Shown one piece after another: positions 50,515 to 59,040 of a stretch of 64,000 bases of DNA. Positions within the stretch are counted from its first letter, which is position 1; every line of letters starts with the position of its first letter. The position numbers and the translations under genes are program-made. Origin of the DNA: Natronomonas aquatica (GTDB lineage: Archaea; Halobacteriota; Halobacteria; Halobacteriales; Haloarculaceae). The DNA lies in contig NZ_JAHLKM010000006.1 of the NCBI RefSeq assembly GCF_024449025.1, forward strand, positions 1-64,000, read 5' to 3'. Under the pieces are notes generated by a model, which saw only the letters and a list, made by a program, of their open reading frames with translations, had not been told where the DNA came from and did no database searches.

Positions 50515-52695
50515 GTGTTGTACCAACTGATCCGGACGATCCGCCGGCGGTACGCGAACGCGAGACGCGCCGCCCGCAAGCGGGCCGTCCGTTCGGATCC
50601 CCCGCTCGTCGCCGCCGGGATCGCCCTCGTCGCGGGAGTGGCCGTCTTCCTTCTGGCTACCACCGTCTTCGGCTATCACTCCAGCAACCACGACGAGGGG
50701 GTGTATCTCACCCAGGCGGCGATGCTTCTGGACGGGCAACTCGAACTCCACGCCGGCGATCTCGTCGGCGCGTTCCGGCCGTGGTTCTTTGTCGAGGACG
50801 GCGGACGCCTGTACCCGAAGTACACACCTGTTCCGGCGGCGATGTACGCCGTCTCGATGGCCCTGTTCGGGGAGCCCCGTGTAACGCTTGCGGCCGTCGC
50901 CGCGGGCAACGCAGCGCTCGTGTACGCACTGGGGCGGATGCTCGTCGATCGCCGGACGGGCGCCGTCGCCGCCGGCTTCTTTGCGGCCTCGCCGCTTGCG
51001 CTCGTGACGACGTCGGTGTTTCTGCCGTACGCGCCGACGACGCTTCTGAACCTGCTTTTCGCCGTCGCCTATCTGTACGGGATCCGCGAGGGATCGGCCG
51101 TCGCCGCCGGCGTCGCCGGGGTCGCGATCGGACTGGCGTTTTTCGCCCGCCCGTTCACCGCGGTCCTCTTTGCGATCCCGTTCGTCTGTCACGCGCTGTA
51201 TCGCGTCGGCACCGCGATCCGTCGGGCGGGGCTTCTGCCGCTTCCGGGTCCCGTCCGCCGACAGGTGCTGACGGCCTTCTTCGGGCTCTGTTTCGTCGGC
51301 GTGACGCTCGCCTACAACGCCCGTCTGACCGGCTCGCCGCTCGTTTTCCCCTACGAGGCGTTCGCGCCGCTGGACGGCCCGGGGTTCGGCCGCCGCCGGA
51401 TCCTCGGACACTCGATCGTCTACTCGCCGGAGGTCGCCCTCGAGGCGAACGGTTACGTTCTCCGGTACTTCTCGACGCGGTGGTTCACCGCCGGGATCCT
51501 CGGGACGGCGCTTTCGGTCGCCGGGCTGGCGTTTTCAGCCCGCCGCTGGTACCGGGGAGAGGCTGTCCCCGGGTCGAGCGTCGACAGGGACAGCCGTTTC
51601 CAGCGGACTGCCGGCGTATTGATCGCGGGACTGTTCGTGACGGTTCCGGTCGGCAACCTCCTCTTTTGGGGCAACTTCAACATCCTCGCGACGCCCTCGG
51701 ATCCGACCGACGGGATCGTCTCGCAGTTCGGTCCCTTCTATCACTTCGATCTGCTTGTCCCGTTTTCGCTTTTCGCTGCCGTCGGTGTTTTCGCCTGCTG
51801 GCGGTTCCTCCGGGCGTTCGGTTCGCGGCTCAAAACGCGGTGGTCGCCGCGCGCCGGGAAGGCGTTTCTCGTCGTCGCGCTCCTCGCCAGCGTCCTTCTG
51901 GTCGGCGCCGTCAACGTCACGGCCGTCTCGGCGCCGCTGGAGCGGAACGCGGCACACGAAGCCAAACACGAAGCCGCCTACGAACCCATCGAGAGGACGT
52001 CCTTCGAGGACGCGCTGGTCTTCATCCCGACCCCGTACGGCGACTGGCAGAACCACCCCTTCCAGTATCTCCGGAACGATCCCGGCTTCGATGGCGACGT
52101 GGTGTACGCGCTCGATCGGGATCCGCCCGACGACTTCGCTGTCCTCGACGCCTATCCCGATCGGACCCACTACAGGTACACCTACCGCGGGGAGTGGACG
52201 TCCGATCCGAACCGACACGTCGTCCCGAAACTCGAACCACTCGAGATCCGGCGCGGACCGACGCTGGAAGGCGAAACGACGGTCGGGGTGCCCGAACGAG
52301 TCGACCGTGCGAGTGTTCGTCTGGAGGCCGACGCCGACACGTATGCGGGCTATACCGTGGCCGATCCGGACGGATCGATCACCGCGAACTGGACGCTGGA
52401 CGGCGATACCGCGCGGCTCGTCGAGGGTGATACGGAGCCGATCCCGCTCGAGGAAACCGACACGGTGACGCTGTTGGTGACGCTTGCCCAGGCCGACGGG
52501 TCGACGCTCACTTACCGACAGGAGACGACGGTGCGAACGAACGACGGCGGCGTCGAGGCCGTCTGGCCGCCGGAGCGGTACGTCTGCCCCCTCGTGACCG
52601 ACTGCGGGACCGAGGGGACGTACCTCCCGGACGACCCGGACGCTCACTTCGACGGCGTGTGGTTCGAGACGCGGATGCGGAACACCGAACGATGA
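50515..52695 (+). CDS. GT39/ArnT-like polyprenyl-sugar-dependent membrane glycosyltransferase
   Basis: This 726-residue protein has about ten to twelve hydrophobic helices (31-480) and a soluble C-terminal domain (about 490-726). The catalytic Asp-Glu of GT39/GT83 enzymes is found in NHDEGVYL (Asp60-Glu61), right after the first helix. Such enzymes move a sugar from a lipid phosphate carrier to protein or lipid on the outer face. The GTG start at 50515 is 27 nt after the lipoprotein stop, and an AGGA lies just upstream; TTG at 50518 is an alternative. The gene overlaps the epimerase gene by four bases. Confidence 0.82.
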   Translation: MLYQLIRTIRRRYANARRAARKRAVRSDPPLVAAGIALVAGVAVFLLATTVFGYHSSNHDEGVYLTQAAMLLDGQLELHAGDLVGAFRPWFFVEDGGRLYPKYTPVPAAMYAVSMALFGEPRVTLAAVAAGNAALVYALGRMLVDRRTGAVAAGFFAASPLALVTTSVFLPYAPTTLLNLLFAVAYLYGIREGSAVAAGVAGVAIGLAFFARPFTAVLFAIPFVCHALYRVGTAIRRAGLLPLPGPVRRQVLTAFFGLCFVGVTLAYNARLTGSPLVFPYEAFAPLDGPGFGRRRILGHSIVYSPEVALEANGYVLRYFSTRWFTAGILGTALSVAGLAFSARRWYRGEAVPGSSVDRDSRFQRTAGVLIAGLFVTVPVGNLLFWGNFNILATPSDPTDGIVSQFGPFYHFDLLVPFSLFAAVGVFACWRFLRAFGSRLKTRWSPRAGKAFLVVALLASVLLVGAVNVTAVSAPLERNAAHEAKHEAAYEPIERTSFEDALVFIPTPYGDWQNHPFQYLRNDPGFDGDVVYALDRDPPDDFAVLDAYPDRTHYRYTYRGEWTSDPNRHVVPKLEPLEIRRGPTLEGETTVGVPERVDRASVRLEADADTYAGYTVADPDGSITANWTLDGDTARLVEGDTEPIPLEETDTVTLLVTLAQADGSTLTYRQETTVRTNDGGVEAVWPPERYVCPLVTDCGTEGTYLPDDPDAHFDGVWFETRMRNTER

Positions 52696-53624
52696 CAGCA
52701 CACACCACACAACGGACACTGGTAACGGGCGGCGCAGGGTTCATCGGGTCGCATCTGACCCGCCGGCTCGACGAAGCGGGACACGACGTGACCGTCGTCG
52801 ACGACCTCTCGAACGGTCGGCGGGGATGGGTCCCGGACGACGTCCGGTTCCTAGAGCGGGATCTCACGGAGCGTGATGCCGTCGAGGACGTCGTCGCCCC
52901 GGAGTACGATCTCCTCGTCCATCTCGCCTCCCGGAAAGCGGTCGACGACCCCGACCCGCGTTCGCAGTTCCGGGAAAACACCGACATGACCTACGATCTC
53001 GTCGAGGCAGCCCTCGATGCGGGCGTTCCCGATTTCCTCTTCACGTCGAGTTCGACCGTCTACGGCGAAGCGCCACGGCCGACACCGGAGGATTACGCCC
53101 CCCTGGAGCCGATCAGCGCCTACGGGGCGAGCAAACTCGCCTGCGAAGGGATCCTCTCGACGGCCGCCCACGCCCACGACCTCACGGTCTACAACGTCCG
53201 GTTTGCGAACATCGTCGGTCCGCGCCTCCGGGGGGCGGTCGTCCCCGACTTCATCGAGAAGCTCAGGGACGACCCCGAGACGCTCACGATCCTCGGCGAC
53301 GGCCGACAGGAGAAATCCTACATGCACGTCGAAGATTGCATCGACGCAATGCTGTCCGTCTACGAACACGCCGAGGGGCCGATGGCGACGTACAACCTCG
53401 GCACGCGAACGACCACGTCAGTGAACCGGATCGCCGACGTCGTCGCCGACGAGATGGGGCTTGCCCCCGACTACGAGTACACCGGCGGCGACCGCGGCTG
53501 GACCGGCGACGTGCCGAAGATGCGGCTCTCGATCGAGAAGCTCGCCGCCCTGGGGTGGGAACCGTCGATCGAGAGTACCGAGGCGGTCCGGCGGACGGCG
53601 CGGGAACTTCTAGAAGAGCTGTGA
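52692..53624 (+). CDS. NAD-dependent nucleotide-sugar epimerase/dehydratase
   Basis: This 310-residue extended SDR protein has a Rossmann motif TGGAGFIGSHL (12-22), a catalytic Ser in FTSSSTVYGE, and SAYGASK (YxxxK). The sequence is closest in style to UDP-glucose 4-epimerases. It starts within the stop of the GT39 gene (ATGA overlap) and therefore belongs to the iron-box operon that begins with the lipoprotein. It may supply the sugar donor for the GT39 or GT75 protein. Confidence 0.9.
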   Translation: MTAHTTQRTLVTGGAGFIGSHLTRRLDEAGHDVTVVDDLSNGRRGWVPDDVRFLERDLTERDAVEDVVAPEYDLLVHLASRKAVDDPDPRSQFRENTDMTYDLVEAALDAGVPDFLFTSSSTVYGEAPRPTPEDYAPLEPISAYGASKLACEGILSTAAHAHDLTVYNVRFANIVGPRLRGAVVPDFIEKLRDDPETLTILGDGRQEKSYMHVEDCIDAMLSVYEHAEGPMATYNLGTRTTTSVNRIADVVADEMGLAPDYEYTGGDRGWTGDVPKMRLSIEKLAALGWEPSIESTEAVRRTARELLEEL

Positions 53625-53666
53625 CGGCGGTTCGGCAGTCCGGATTCGCCTGAAGAGACATGACGC

Positions 53667-54419
53667 CTACCGGAAGCGCTCCTCGAGACAGACCTTTACG
53701 ATCGATTTCGCGATCGCGGCACCGCCCTCGATCGGATCGAGTTTCGTCTCGCCGAGCCGCTCGGCGTAGTCGATCGGATGTTCCCGGACGTCGTAGCCTC
53801 TCATCAGCGGCCGGATCAGAAGCTCCGCCGAGAGGCCGGTGTTCTCGGTCCACTCGATCGACTCGACGACCTCACGTCGGTAGGCGCGCATCCCCGTCGT
53901 GGTGTCGTGGACGCGTTCGCCCATCAAAACGCTCGCCCCCAGCGCGAACAGGCGGTTTCCGAGCCGGTTGAAACCGGGCATGGTCTCGGCGCCATGATAG
54001 AGCCGATCGCCGCTGACCACGTCGTAGCCGGCGTTGATCGCCTCCAGAAACTTCGGGAGCTGTTCCATCGGGTAGGTGTCGTCGCAGTCGGTCGTGACGA
54101 CGATCGGCCGGTCGGGCGCGAGGATCGCCTCCCGGACGGCGACGCCGTATCCCTGTGGTTCCTGTTCGATGACGCGGGCACCGTGTTCGCGGGCGATCTC
54201 GGGCGTCCGGTCGGAGGAACCGTCGACGCAGACGACCTCGGCCTTCCCGTCGGTGATCCGTTCGATGTCGGCCAGGACGGTCCCGATCGCCGCCTCCTCG
54301 TTGTAAGTGCCCATCACGACGCTCAGGTCCCCGAAGCCGTACTCCTCGTTCCCGTCCGTGTCGGATTCGCTGCTTTCGATCGTCGGCTCGACGCCCGAGG
54401 GCTCTATCGCTTCGCTCAT
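53667..54419 (-). CDS. GT2 glycosyltransferase (dolichol-phosphate sugar synthase-like)
   Basis: This 250-residue soluble GT2 enzyme has SVVMGTYNEEAAIGTVLADI, VDGSSDRTPEIA, the acidic TTDCDDTYP motif, and GMRAYRREVVESI. It resembles DPM1-type synthases that charge dolichol or polyprenyl phosphate with a hexose, which is the donor class used by GT39 enzymes such as that at 50515. An acidic N-terminal tail (1-30) precedes the fold. An iron-box-like palindrome (54451-54468) overlaps its promoter. Confidence 0.87.
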   Translation of the reverse strand: MSEAIEPSGVEPTIESSESDTDGNEEYGFGDLSVVMGTYNEEAAIGTVLADIERITDGKAEVVCVDGSSDRTPEIAREHGARVIEQEPQGYGVAVREAILAPDRPIVVTTDCDDTYPMEQLPKFLEAINAGYDVVSGDRLYHGAETMPGFNRLGNRLFALGASVLMGERVHDTTTGMRAYRREVVESIEWTENTGLSAELLIRPLMRGYDVREHPIDYAERLGETKLDPIEGGAAIAKSIVKVCLEERFR

Positions 54420-54450
54420 TACCCGTCGTTTCTCCCCGACACACTTGAAT

Positions 54451-54468
54451 TTTTAGGTTCGCCTAAAA
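54451..54468. promoter_or_regulatory. Iron-box-like operator of the GT2 gene
   Basis: TTTTAGGTTCGCCTAAAA has 7-base arms (TTTTAGG/CCTAAAA) around TTCG. On the minus strand it abuts a TATA-like AAAAATTCAAG about 29 nt before the start at 54419, so it would compete with TBP/TFB binding. Confidence 0.75.
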
Positions 54469-54485
54469 CAGTGTGAGGTGTCGGG

Positions 54486-56093
54486 CTACGCCAGCGACGC
54501 TCCGACGGCGTCGGCCGCCCGCAGCGCCAACGCTGCAATAGTGAGCGTCGGGTTCACGGCGCCGGCGGTCGGGAAGACGCTGCTGGAGGCGATCCAGCAG
54601 TTCTCCAGGTCGTGGGTCCGCAACTCCGCGTTCACGACGCTCTCTGTCGGGTCTTCCCCCATCCGGGTCGTTCCCATGTGGTGATACGCCGGGCCGGTGT
54701 CCTCGGGGCCGACGTGCCAGGTGATCTCCGCGCCCAGCGCTTCCAGGATCTCGCGTTGGACCTCGTTGGCCCGCTCGATGGTGCGGAGCGCCCGGTCGTC
54801 GACCGTCCAGCGGACGTCGGGGACGGGGTTGCCGTGATCGTCCGCCCGGTCGTGATCCAGCGCGACGCGGCTTTCGGCCTGCGGCAGTTGCTCGACGAGC
54901 GCGCCCATCCCGATGTGGTCGCCGTACGCCCCCCTGAGTTCCTCGAGCAGGGCGTCACCCCAGTCGTCGCCCGAGAGCGCCACCTCGACCGGCGAGGGGC
55001 CGTCGTAGTTGAAAAACTCCAGTTTGAACGGGGCGATCTCCCCGTCGGCCTCGTCGTAGAACTGGTGGCACTCGCTGGTGAGAAAGCCGACGTGGTTCTG
55101 TCGGGTCGGCTCCGAGAGGCGACCGCCCATCCCGGCGAAGAGGTGGTCCATGAAGAACCGCCCGACGAGGCCACTGGAGTTGGCCAGCCCGTCGGGGTAC
55201 TGTTCGGACTCCGATAGAAGCAGGAGCCGTGGCGTCTCGACGCCCCCGCAGGCGACGACGAAGGCCTCGGCCGTCTGTCGGTACTCCTCACCGTCGGGAG
55301 TGGCGTAGACCGCGGCTCGAACCCGGTCGGCGTCGTGAGCGAGCCGCTGTACCGGTGCCCGATCGATGACCGTCGCGCCCTTCGCTTCGGCCCGTTCGGC
55401 GTGGACCGTCGCGTCGTATTTCGCGCCCGACGGACAGACCGGCTGGCAGGTGCCGTAGCCGACGCAGGCCGACCGGTCGTCGTACGTCTCGGAGTTGCGC
55501 GCGTTGGGGACCGAGTGCATGTCGATCCCCAACTCCTCGCAGGCATCGGCGAAAAGCGAGTCACTGTAGGAGGGTTCGAAGGCCGGCATCGGATACGGCT
55601 CCTCTCTGGGCGGCGCGTAGGGGTTGTCGGAAGCCCCGGCAACGCCGAATTCGCGTTCCGCGGCCGCATAGTACGGCCGGAGGTCAGCGTAGTCGATCGG
55701 CCAATCGGGGCCCACGCCGCGGGCACTCCCCGAGTTGAAATCGTCCTCGTGTAGCCGCATTACCATCCCCTGCCAGTGTAGCGTCGAGCCGCCGATACCC
55801 TTCACGCGGGCGTGGTTCAGCGGATAGAACCACTCCCCGGAGGCCGAGTGTGCGTCGCGTTCGCCCCCGACGTCCCACACGTCTGGCCGATCGTAGGCCG
55901 GCCTGATCGCCCGTTCCTGACGTGCGAGCCGGTCGGCCGGATCGAACCGGGGGCCGGCATCGAGCATCACGACCTCGTGGTCATCGGCCAGCCGGTCGGC
56001 GACCAAAGCGCCGGCGGGACCGGCACCGATCACACAGACGTCGGCGCCCTCGATCGGCATCCGGTCGGCGTGAGGTGAGAAGGCGGCCGTCAT
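54486..56093 (-). CDS. GMC-type FAD oxidoreductase (gluconate/sugar dehydrogenase large-subunit-like)
   Basis: This 535-residue flavoprotein has the FAD-binding VIGAGPAGALVADRLA (about 17-32), the GMC signature KGIGGSTLHWQG, and a cysteine-containing segment CVGYGTCQPVCPSG. The C-terminal catalytic region is YHHMGTTRMGEDP and NPTLTIAALALR. It resembles large subunits of membrane gluconate or 2-ketogluconate dehydrogenases. It has no signal peptide, whereas its overlapping upstream partner has a Tat signal, suggesting export as a complex. No cytochrome c subunit is near, so the electron acceptor is open; a halocyanin gene lies at 59041. Confidence 0.9.
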   Translation of the reverse strand: MTAAFSPHADRMPIEGADVCVIGAGPAGALVADRLADDHEVVMLDAGPRFDPADRLARQERAIRPAYDRPDVWDVGGERDAHSASGEWFYPLNHARVKGIGGSTLHWQGMVMRLHEDDFNSGSARGVGPDWPIDYADLRPYYAAAEREFGVAGASDNPYAPPREEPYPMPAFEPSYSDSLFADACEELGIDMHSVPNARNSETYDDRSACVGYGTCQPVCPSGAKYDATVHAERAEAKGATVIDRAPVQRLAHDADRVRAAVYATPDGEEYRQTAEAFVVACGGVETPRLLLLSESEQYPDGLANSSGLVGRFFMDHLFAGMGGRLSEPTRQNHVGFLTSECHQFYDEADGEIAPFKLEFFNYDGPSPVEVALSGDDWGDALLEELRGAYGDHIGMGALVEQLPQAESRVALDHDRADDHGNPVPDVRWTVDDRALRTIERANEVQREILEALGAEITWHVGPEDTGPAYHHMGTTRMGEDPTESVVNAELRTHDLENCWIASSSVFPTAGAVNPTLTIAALALRAADAVGASLA

Positions 56094-56629
56094 CGGGACC
56101 CCTGTGTGTAGCTTTCCGCCCCGCCGGCGTGACCCTGTGGGTTCTCGATTCCGACGAGTTCGCCGCCCGTCGGGGCGGTATACAGTGCCAACAGGAGTTC
56201 GTTGACCACGTAGTACCGGATCCGCTCGGCGGTCGTGCCGTTCGGGTCCTCCTCGGCGCTGTCGGCGCCGACCTCCCGGAGGAGTCGATCCCGCTCTTCG
56301 CGCGACAGTTCCGTTACCCGCCTGTCGTACCACGATAGCGCGTGCTCGTCGAGTTCGGTGACGGCAGTCCGGATGCCCGAGGCGTGATCTCCCCCGGCGA
56401 GACGCCCCTCGAGGAAGCCGTCGACGAACGCCTCGATGCCGGAGACCTCGGTCGGATAGACGACCTCCGCGACCGCGATCAGCGTCGCTCGCACCCCGCC
56501 GTCGGACGCGCTCGTGTTCGGTTCCGACGAGCTCCCCTCCCGTTCGTTCCGGCGAACACCCAGCGCGATCCCGCCGGTTGCGCCGATCGCCGCGAGGGCG
56601 GCTGCCGCATCGCGCCGCGTCAGCTCCAT
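56090..56629 (-). CDS. Tat-signal small subunit (gluconate 2-dehydrogenase subunit 3 family)
   Basis: This 179-residue protein has a twin-arginine signal MELTRRDAAAALAAIGATGGIALG. A helical domain follows (about 45-165) with LIAVAEVVYPTEVSGIEAFVDGFLEG, typical of the gluconate 2-dehydrogenase subunit 3 family. Such subunits accompany GMC oxidoreductases and carry the Tat signal for both. The gene overlaps the GMC gene by four bases. The iron-box-like site at 56636-56651 lies 7 nt before its start. Confidence 0.87.
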   Translation of the reverse strand: MELTRRDAAAALAAIGATGGIALGVRRNEREGSSSEPNTSASDGGVRATLIAVAEVVYPTEVSGIEAFVDGFLEGRLAGGDHASGIRTAVTELDEHALSWYDRRVTELSREERDRLLREVGADSAEEDPNGTTAERIRYYVVNELLLALYTAPTGGELVGIENPQGHAGGAESYTQGSR

Positions 56630-56635
56630 ACCTGG

Positions 56636-56651
56636 TTTAGGCAAACCTAAA
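56636..56651. promoter_or_regulatory. Iron-box-like operator between the GMC operon and the permease gene
   Basis: TTTAGGCAAACCTAAA has 6-base arms around CAAA. For the minus-strand operon it lies between the TATA-like GGGTATAAG (56654-56662) and the ATG at 56629. The same site is 79 nt before the permease start at 56730 and may serve both directions. Confidence 0.78.
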
Positions 56652-56729
56652 CGCTTATACCCATCGGACTGGTTCGATCCGGTCACGGGAAAGGCTCCGT
56701 CCCACGGACCGCCGCTCGGGGCTACAGAT

Positions 56730-58334
56730 ATGGGCTTGAGACACCGACTCACCGGAGAATCCTCTGAGGGGGAGTCATCCGTCGGACTGACGCTTCTGTC
56801 CGGAGCGATCGCGACGGCGCTGGTGTTCCCTTTACTCTGGCTGGTGATCGAGGCCGCGCGAGTCGAACCCGGTCGGGCGAGCGAACTCCTGTTCAGCGTC
56901 GGGACGCTCGATATACTGATCAACAGCCTCCTGTTGATGGGGGGTGTGACTGCCGGGTCGATCCTGCTCGGCGTCCCGCTTGCGTATCTGACCGTCCGGA
57001 CGGACCTGCCGTTCCGCCGCTTTTGGTCGGTCGCCGCCGCTCTCCCGCTTGTCGTCCCCAGTTACGTCGGCGCGTTCGCGTTCGTCTCGGCGTTCGGTCC
57101 CCGCGGCGAGTTTCACTCGCTTCTGGCACCGCTGGGCGTCGAGCGGCTCCCGGAGGTCTACGGTCTCCCGGGGGCGGTATTCGTGATCACGCTGTATACG
57201 TACCCGTACGTCTATCTGACTACCCGTGCCGCGTTCCTGTCGTTCGATACCGAACTGATCGACGCCGCCCGAACGCTGAACCACGGCCGCTGGCGGTCGT
57301 TTCGGCGGGTTACCCTCCCACAGATCAGGCCGGCGATCGCCGCCGGCGGGCTGTTGACCGCGCTGTATGCGGTCTCCGATTTCGGTACGCCCGCGATCAT
57401 GCGCCTGTCCGTGTTCACTCGTCAGATCTACGTCGAGTATAACGCCTTCGGCCGCGATTACGCCGCGTTGCTCTCGTTGCAGTTGCTCGTCGTCGTGCTC
57501 GTCGTGTTGGTCCTCGAGTGGTCGGTGCGTTCGGAGGGAACCGTTCGAGGCAGCGACGCCGACCGAGCCGGGAGCCGTATCCGACTGGGCAGGTGGCGCT
57601 GGCCCGCGACCGCCTTCCCCGCGGCCGTCACGACCGTCGCGCTCGCCGTCCCGGTCTGGATCCTGTTACTTTGGCTCGGCCGGACCGACGCCGGACGCCG
57701 TCCTTCGATGGCCTTCGAGTGGACGCAGGTGCTCAACTCGGTTTCGATCGCGGCCGCGGCCGCCGTTGTGGCGGCGCTGGCTGCGCTCCCGGTCGCGTAT
57801 TTCGCCGCCACCCACGATTCCCGGATTTCGACGCTCTTCGAGCGGGCGACCTACGTCGGCTTCGCCGTCCCCGGGATCGTGCTGGCGCTCGCGTTGGTGT
57901 ACTTCGGCGCCGGATACTTCCCGTGGATCTACCAGACGCTGCCGTTGCTCGTGTTCGCCCACGTCGTCCGGTTTCTCCCCCAGGCTGTCGGCGCGACGCG
58001 GACCTCTATCCTCCAGGTTGACCCGAAGGTCGTCGAGGCGGGGCGCACGCTCGGGGAATCCCCCATCAGTGCGTTTCGACGGATCACGTTCCCGCTAACC
58101 CGATCCGGGATCGTCGCGGGCGCCGCCCTCGTGTTCCTCACGACGATGAAGGAACTGCCCGTGACGCTCGTCCTCCGTCCCTCGGGATTCGAGACGATCG
58201 TCACCCAGATCTGGCGCGCCCAGGAGACCGCCCTCTATCAGTACGCCGCCGTGCCGGCGCTCATCCTGCTTTTCATCTCCGGGCTCTCGATGGTCGTGTT
58301 GCTCTCACAGGAAGGGAGCGACCGGGGGCTCTAG
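56730..58334 (+). CDS. Fused ferric-iron ABC transporter permease (FbpB-like)
   Basis: This 534-residue protein has about 12 hydrophobic helices arranged as two tandem permease domains. Each domain has an ATPase-contact EAA loop: DAARTLNHGRWRSFRRVTLP in the first half and EAGRTLGESPISAFRRITFP in the second. Such fused permeases are typical of FbpB/FutB iron transporters. The ATG at 56730 is preferred because the upstream frame is antisense to the Tat-subunit gene. No ATPase gene is in the window, so it must share one encoded elsewhere. Confidence 0.92.
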   Translation: MGLRHRLTGESSEGESSVGLTLLSGAIATALVFPLLWLVIEAARVEPGRASELLFSVGTLDILINSLLLMGGVTAGSILLGVPLAYLTVRTDLPFRRFWSVAAALPLVVPSYVGAFAFVSAFGPRGEFHSLLAPLGVERLPEVYGLPGAVFVITLYTYPYVYLTTRAAFLSFDTELIDAARTLNHGRWRSFRRVTLPQIRPAIAAGGLLTALYAVSDFGTPAIMRLSVFTRQIYVEYNAFGRDYAALLSLQLLVVVLVVLVLEWSVRSEGTVRGSDADRAGSRIRLGRWRWPATAFPAAVTTVALAVPVWILLLWLGRTDAGRRPSMAFEWTQVLNSVSIAAAAAVVAALAALPVAYFAATHDSRISTLFERATYVGFAVPGIVLALALVYFGAGYFPWIYQTLPLLVFAHVVRFLPQAVGATRTSILQVDPKVVEAGRTLGESPISAFRRITFPLTRSGIVAGAALVFLTTMKELPVTLVLRPSGFETIVTQIWRAQETALYQYAAVPALILLFISGLSMVVLLSQEGSDRGL

Positions 58335-58354
58335 ACAGGACGATCCGCCGGTGA

Positions 58355-58792
58355 TCACTCCGGGAGCCCTTCGAAATCGCTGGCCGGCGGTTCGGCGTCG
58401 ACGATCTCCATCGCCAGGCCGTCTCCGGATCGGGTGAACGCCGCGGCGTTCTCGATACCGTAGGGCGGCACCGCGACGAAGACGACCTCGTGGAGATCGT
58501 CGGCCTTCGTCAACGCGAGCGTCCCGTCCGGGTGAGAGCGGAACCGGCCGGCCGCACCGGGCGTCGAGAGGTCCATCCCGAAGACCGCCGTCACCGACCG
58601 CCCGGTGTCGGGGAGGTACATGTCGGTAAACACCGACCGGTCGGACGGTAGGTCCGCATCGAGTTCCGCGGCCGGCGTCACCGCAAGCGAGACCGTGACG
58701 TCGGAGGGATCGCGGTCCTCGGCGAGTTCCAACAGCGCGGTCAACAGCCCGCGAGTGATCCAGACCACGCCGACGGTTGGCGCCCGAAACAT
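58355..58792 (-). CDS. Conserved haloarchaeal hypothetical protein
   Basis: This 145-residue soluble acidic protein contains VGVVWITRGLLTALLELAEDRDPSDVTVSLAVTPA and VFVAVPPYGIENAAAFTR, consistent with a mixed alpha/beta fold. It has no cysteines and no signal peptide. I do not recognise a characterised family. It converges on the iron permease gene with 20 nt between stops, and no iron box is at its start. Confidence 0.75.
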   Translation of the reverse strand: MFRAPTVGVVWITRGLLTALLELAEDRDPSDVTVSLAVTPAAELDADLPSDRSVFTDMYLPDTGRSVTAVFGMDLSTPGAAGRFRSHPDGTLALTKADDLHEVVFVAVPPYGIENAAAFTRSGDGLAMEIVDAEPPASDFEGLPE

Positions 58793-59040
58793 AAAACCGT
58801 GTCAGTAAGCTAGCCCACGGATTCATCTGTGGAGTTCCTCGTTGTTACCGCTATGATCCGGAGGTCCGGATGGAAAATATAATTTTAGTATCATGTGCCG
58901 AACGAACGTTTCGGCGAATCGACTGACAGGGAGATACATTCGTCTTATTACCCATGTTCGATCGTGATTGTTAAACCGTGAGTCGTTGACATATCTCAAC
59001 GGGTGTTTATGTATCGGCAGTCCTTAGAGCCGGATTGTAC
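58793..59040. other. A/T-rich intergenic region with the halocyanin promoter
   Basis: This 248-nt region between divergent genes is A/T-rich around 58870-58990. A TATA-like GTTTATGTA (59005-59013) precedes the halocyanin start by about 32 nt. I see no iron-box palindrome and no gene. Confidence 0.5.

Noticed and set aside
49962-52430. Long plus-strand ORF of 822 codons overlapping the GT39 gene
   Set aside because: It is an Arg/Pro-rich shadow in another frame of the iron-binding lipoprotein and GT39 genes, caused by high GC and few stop codons. It has no hydrophobic or domain pattern.
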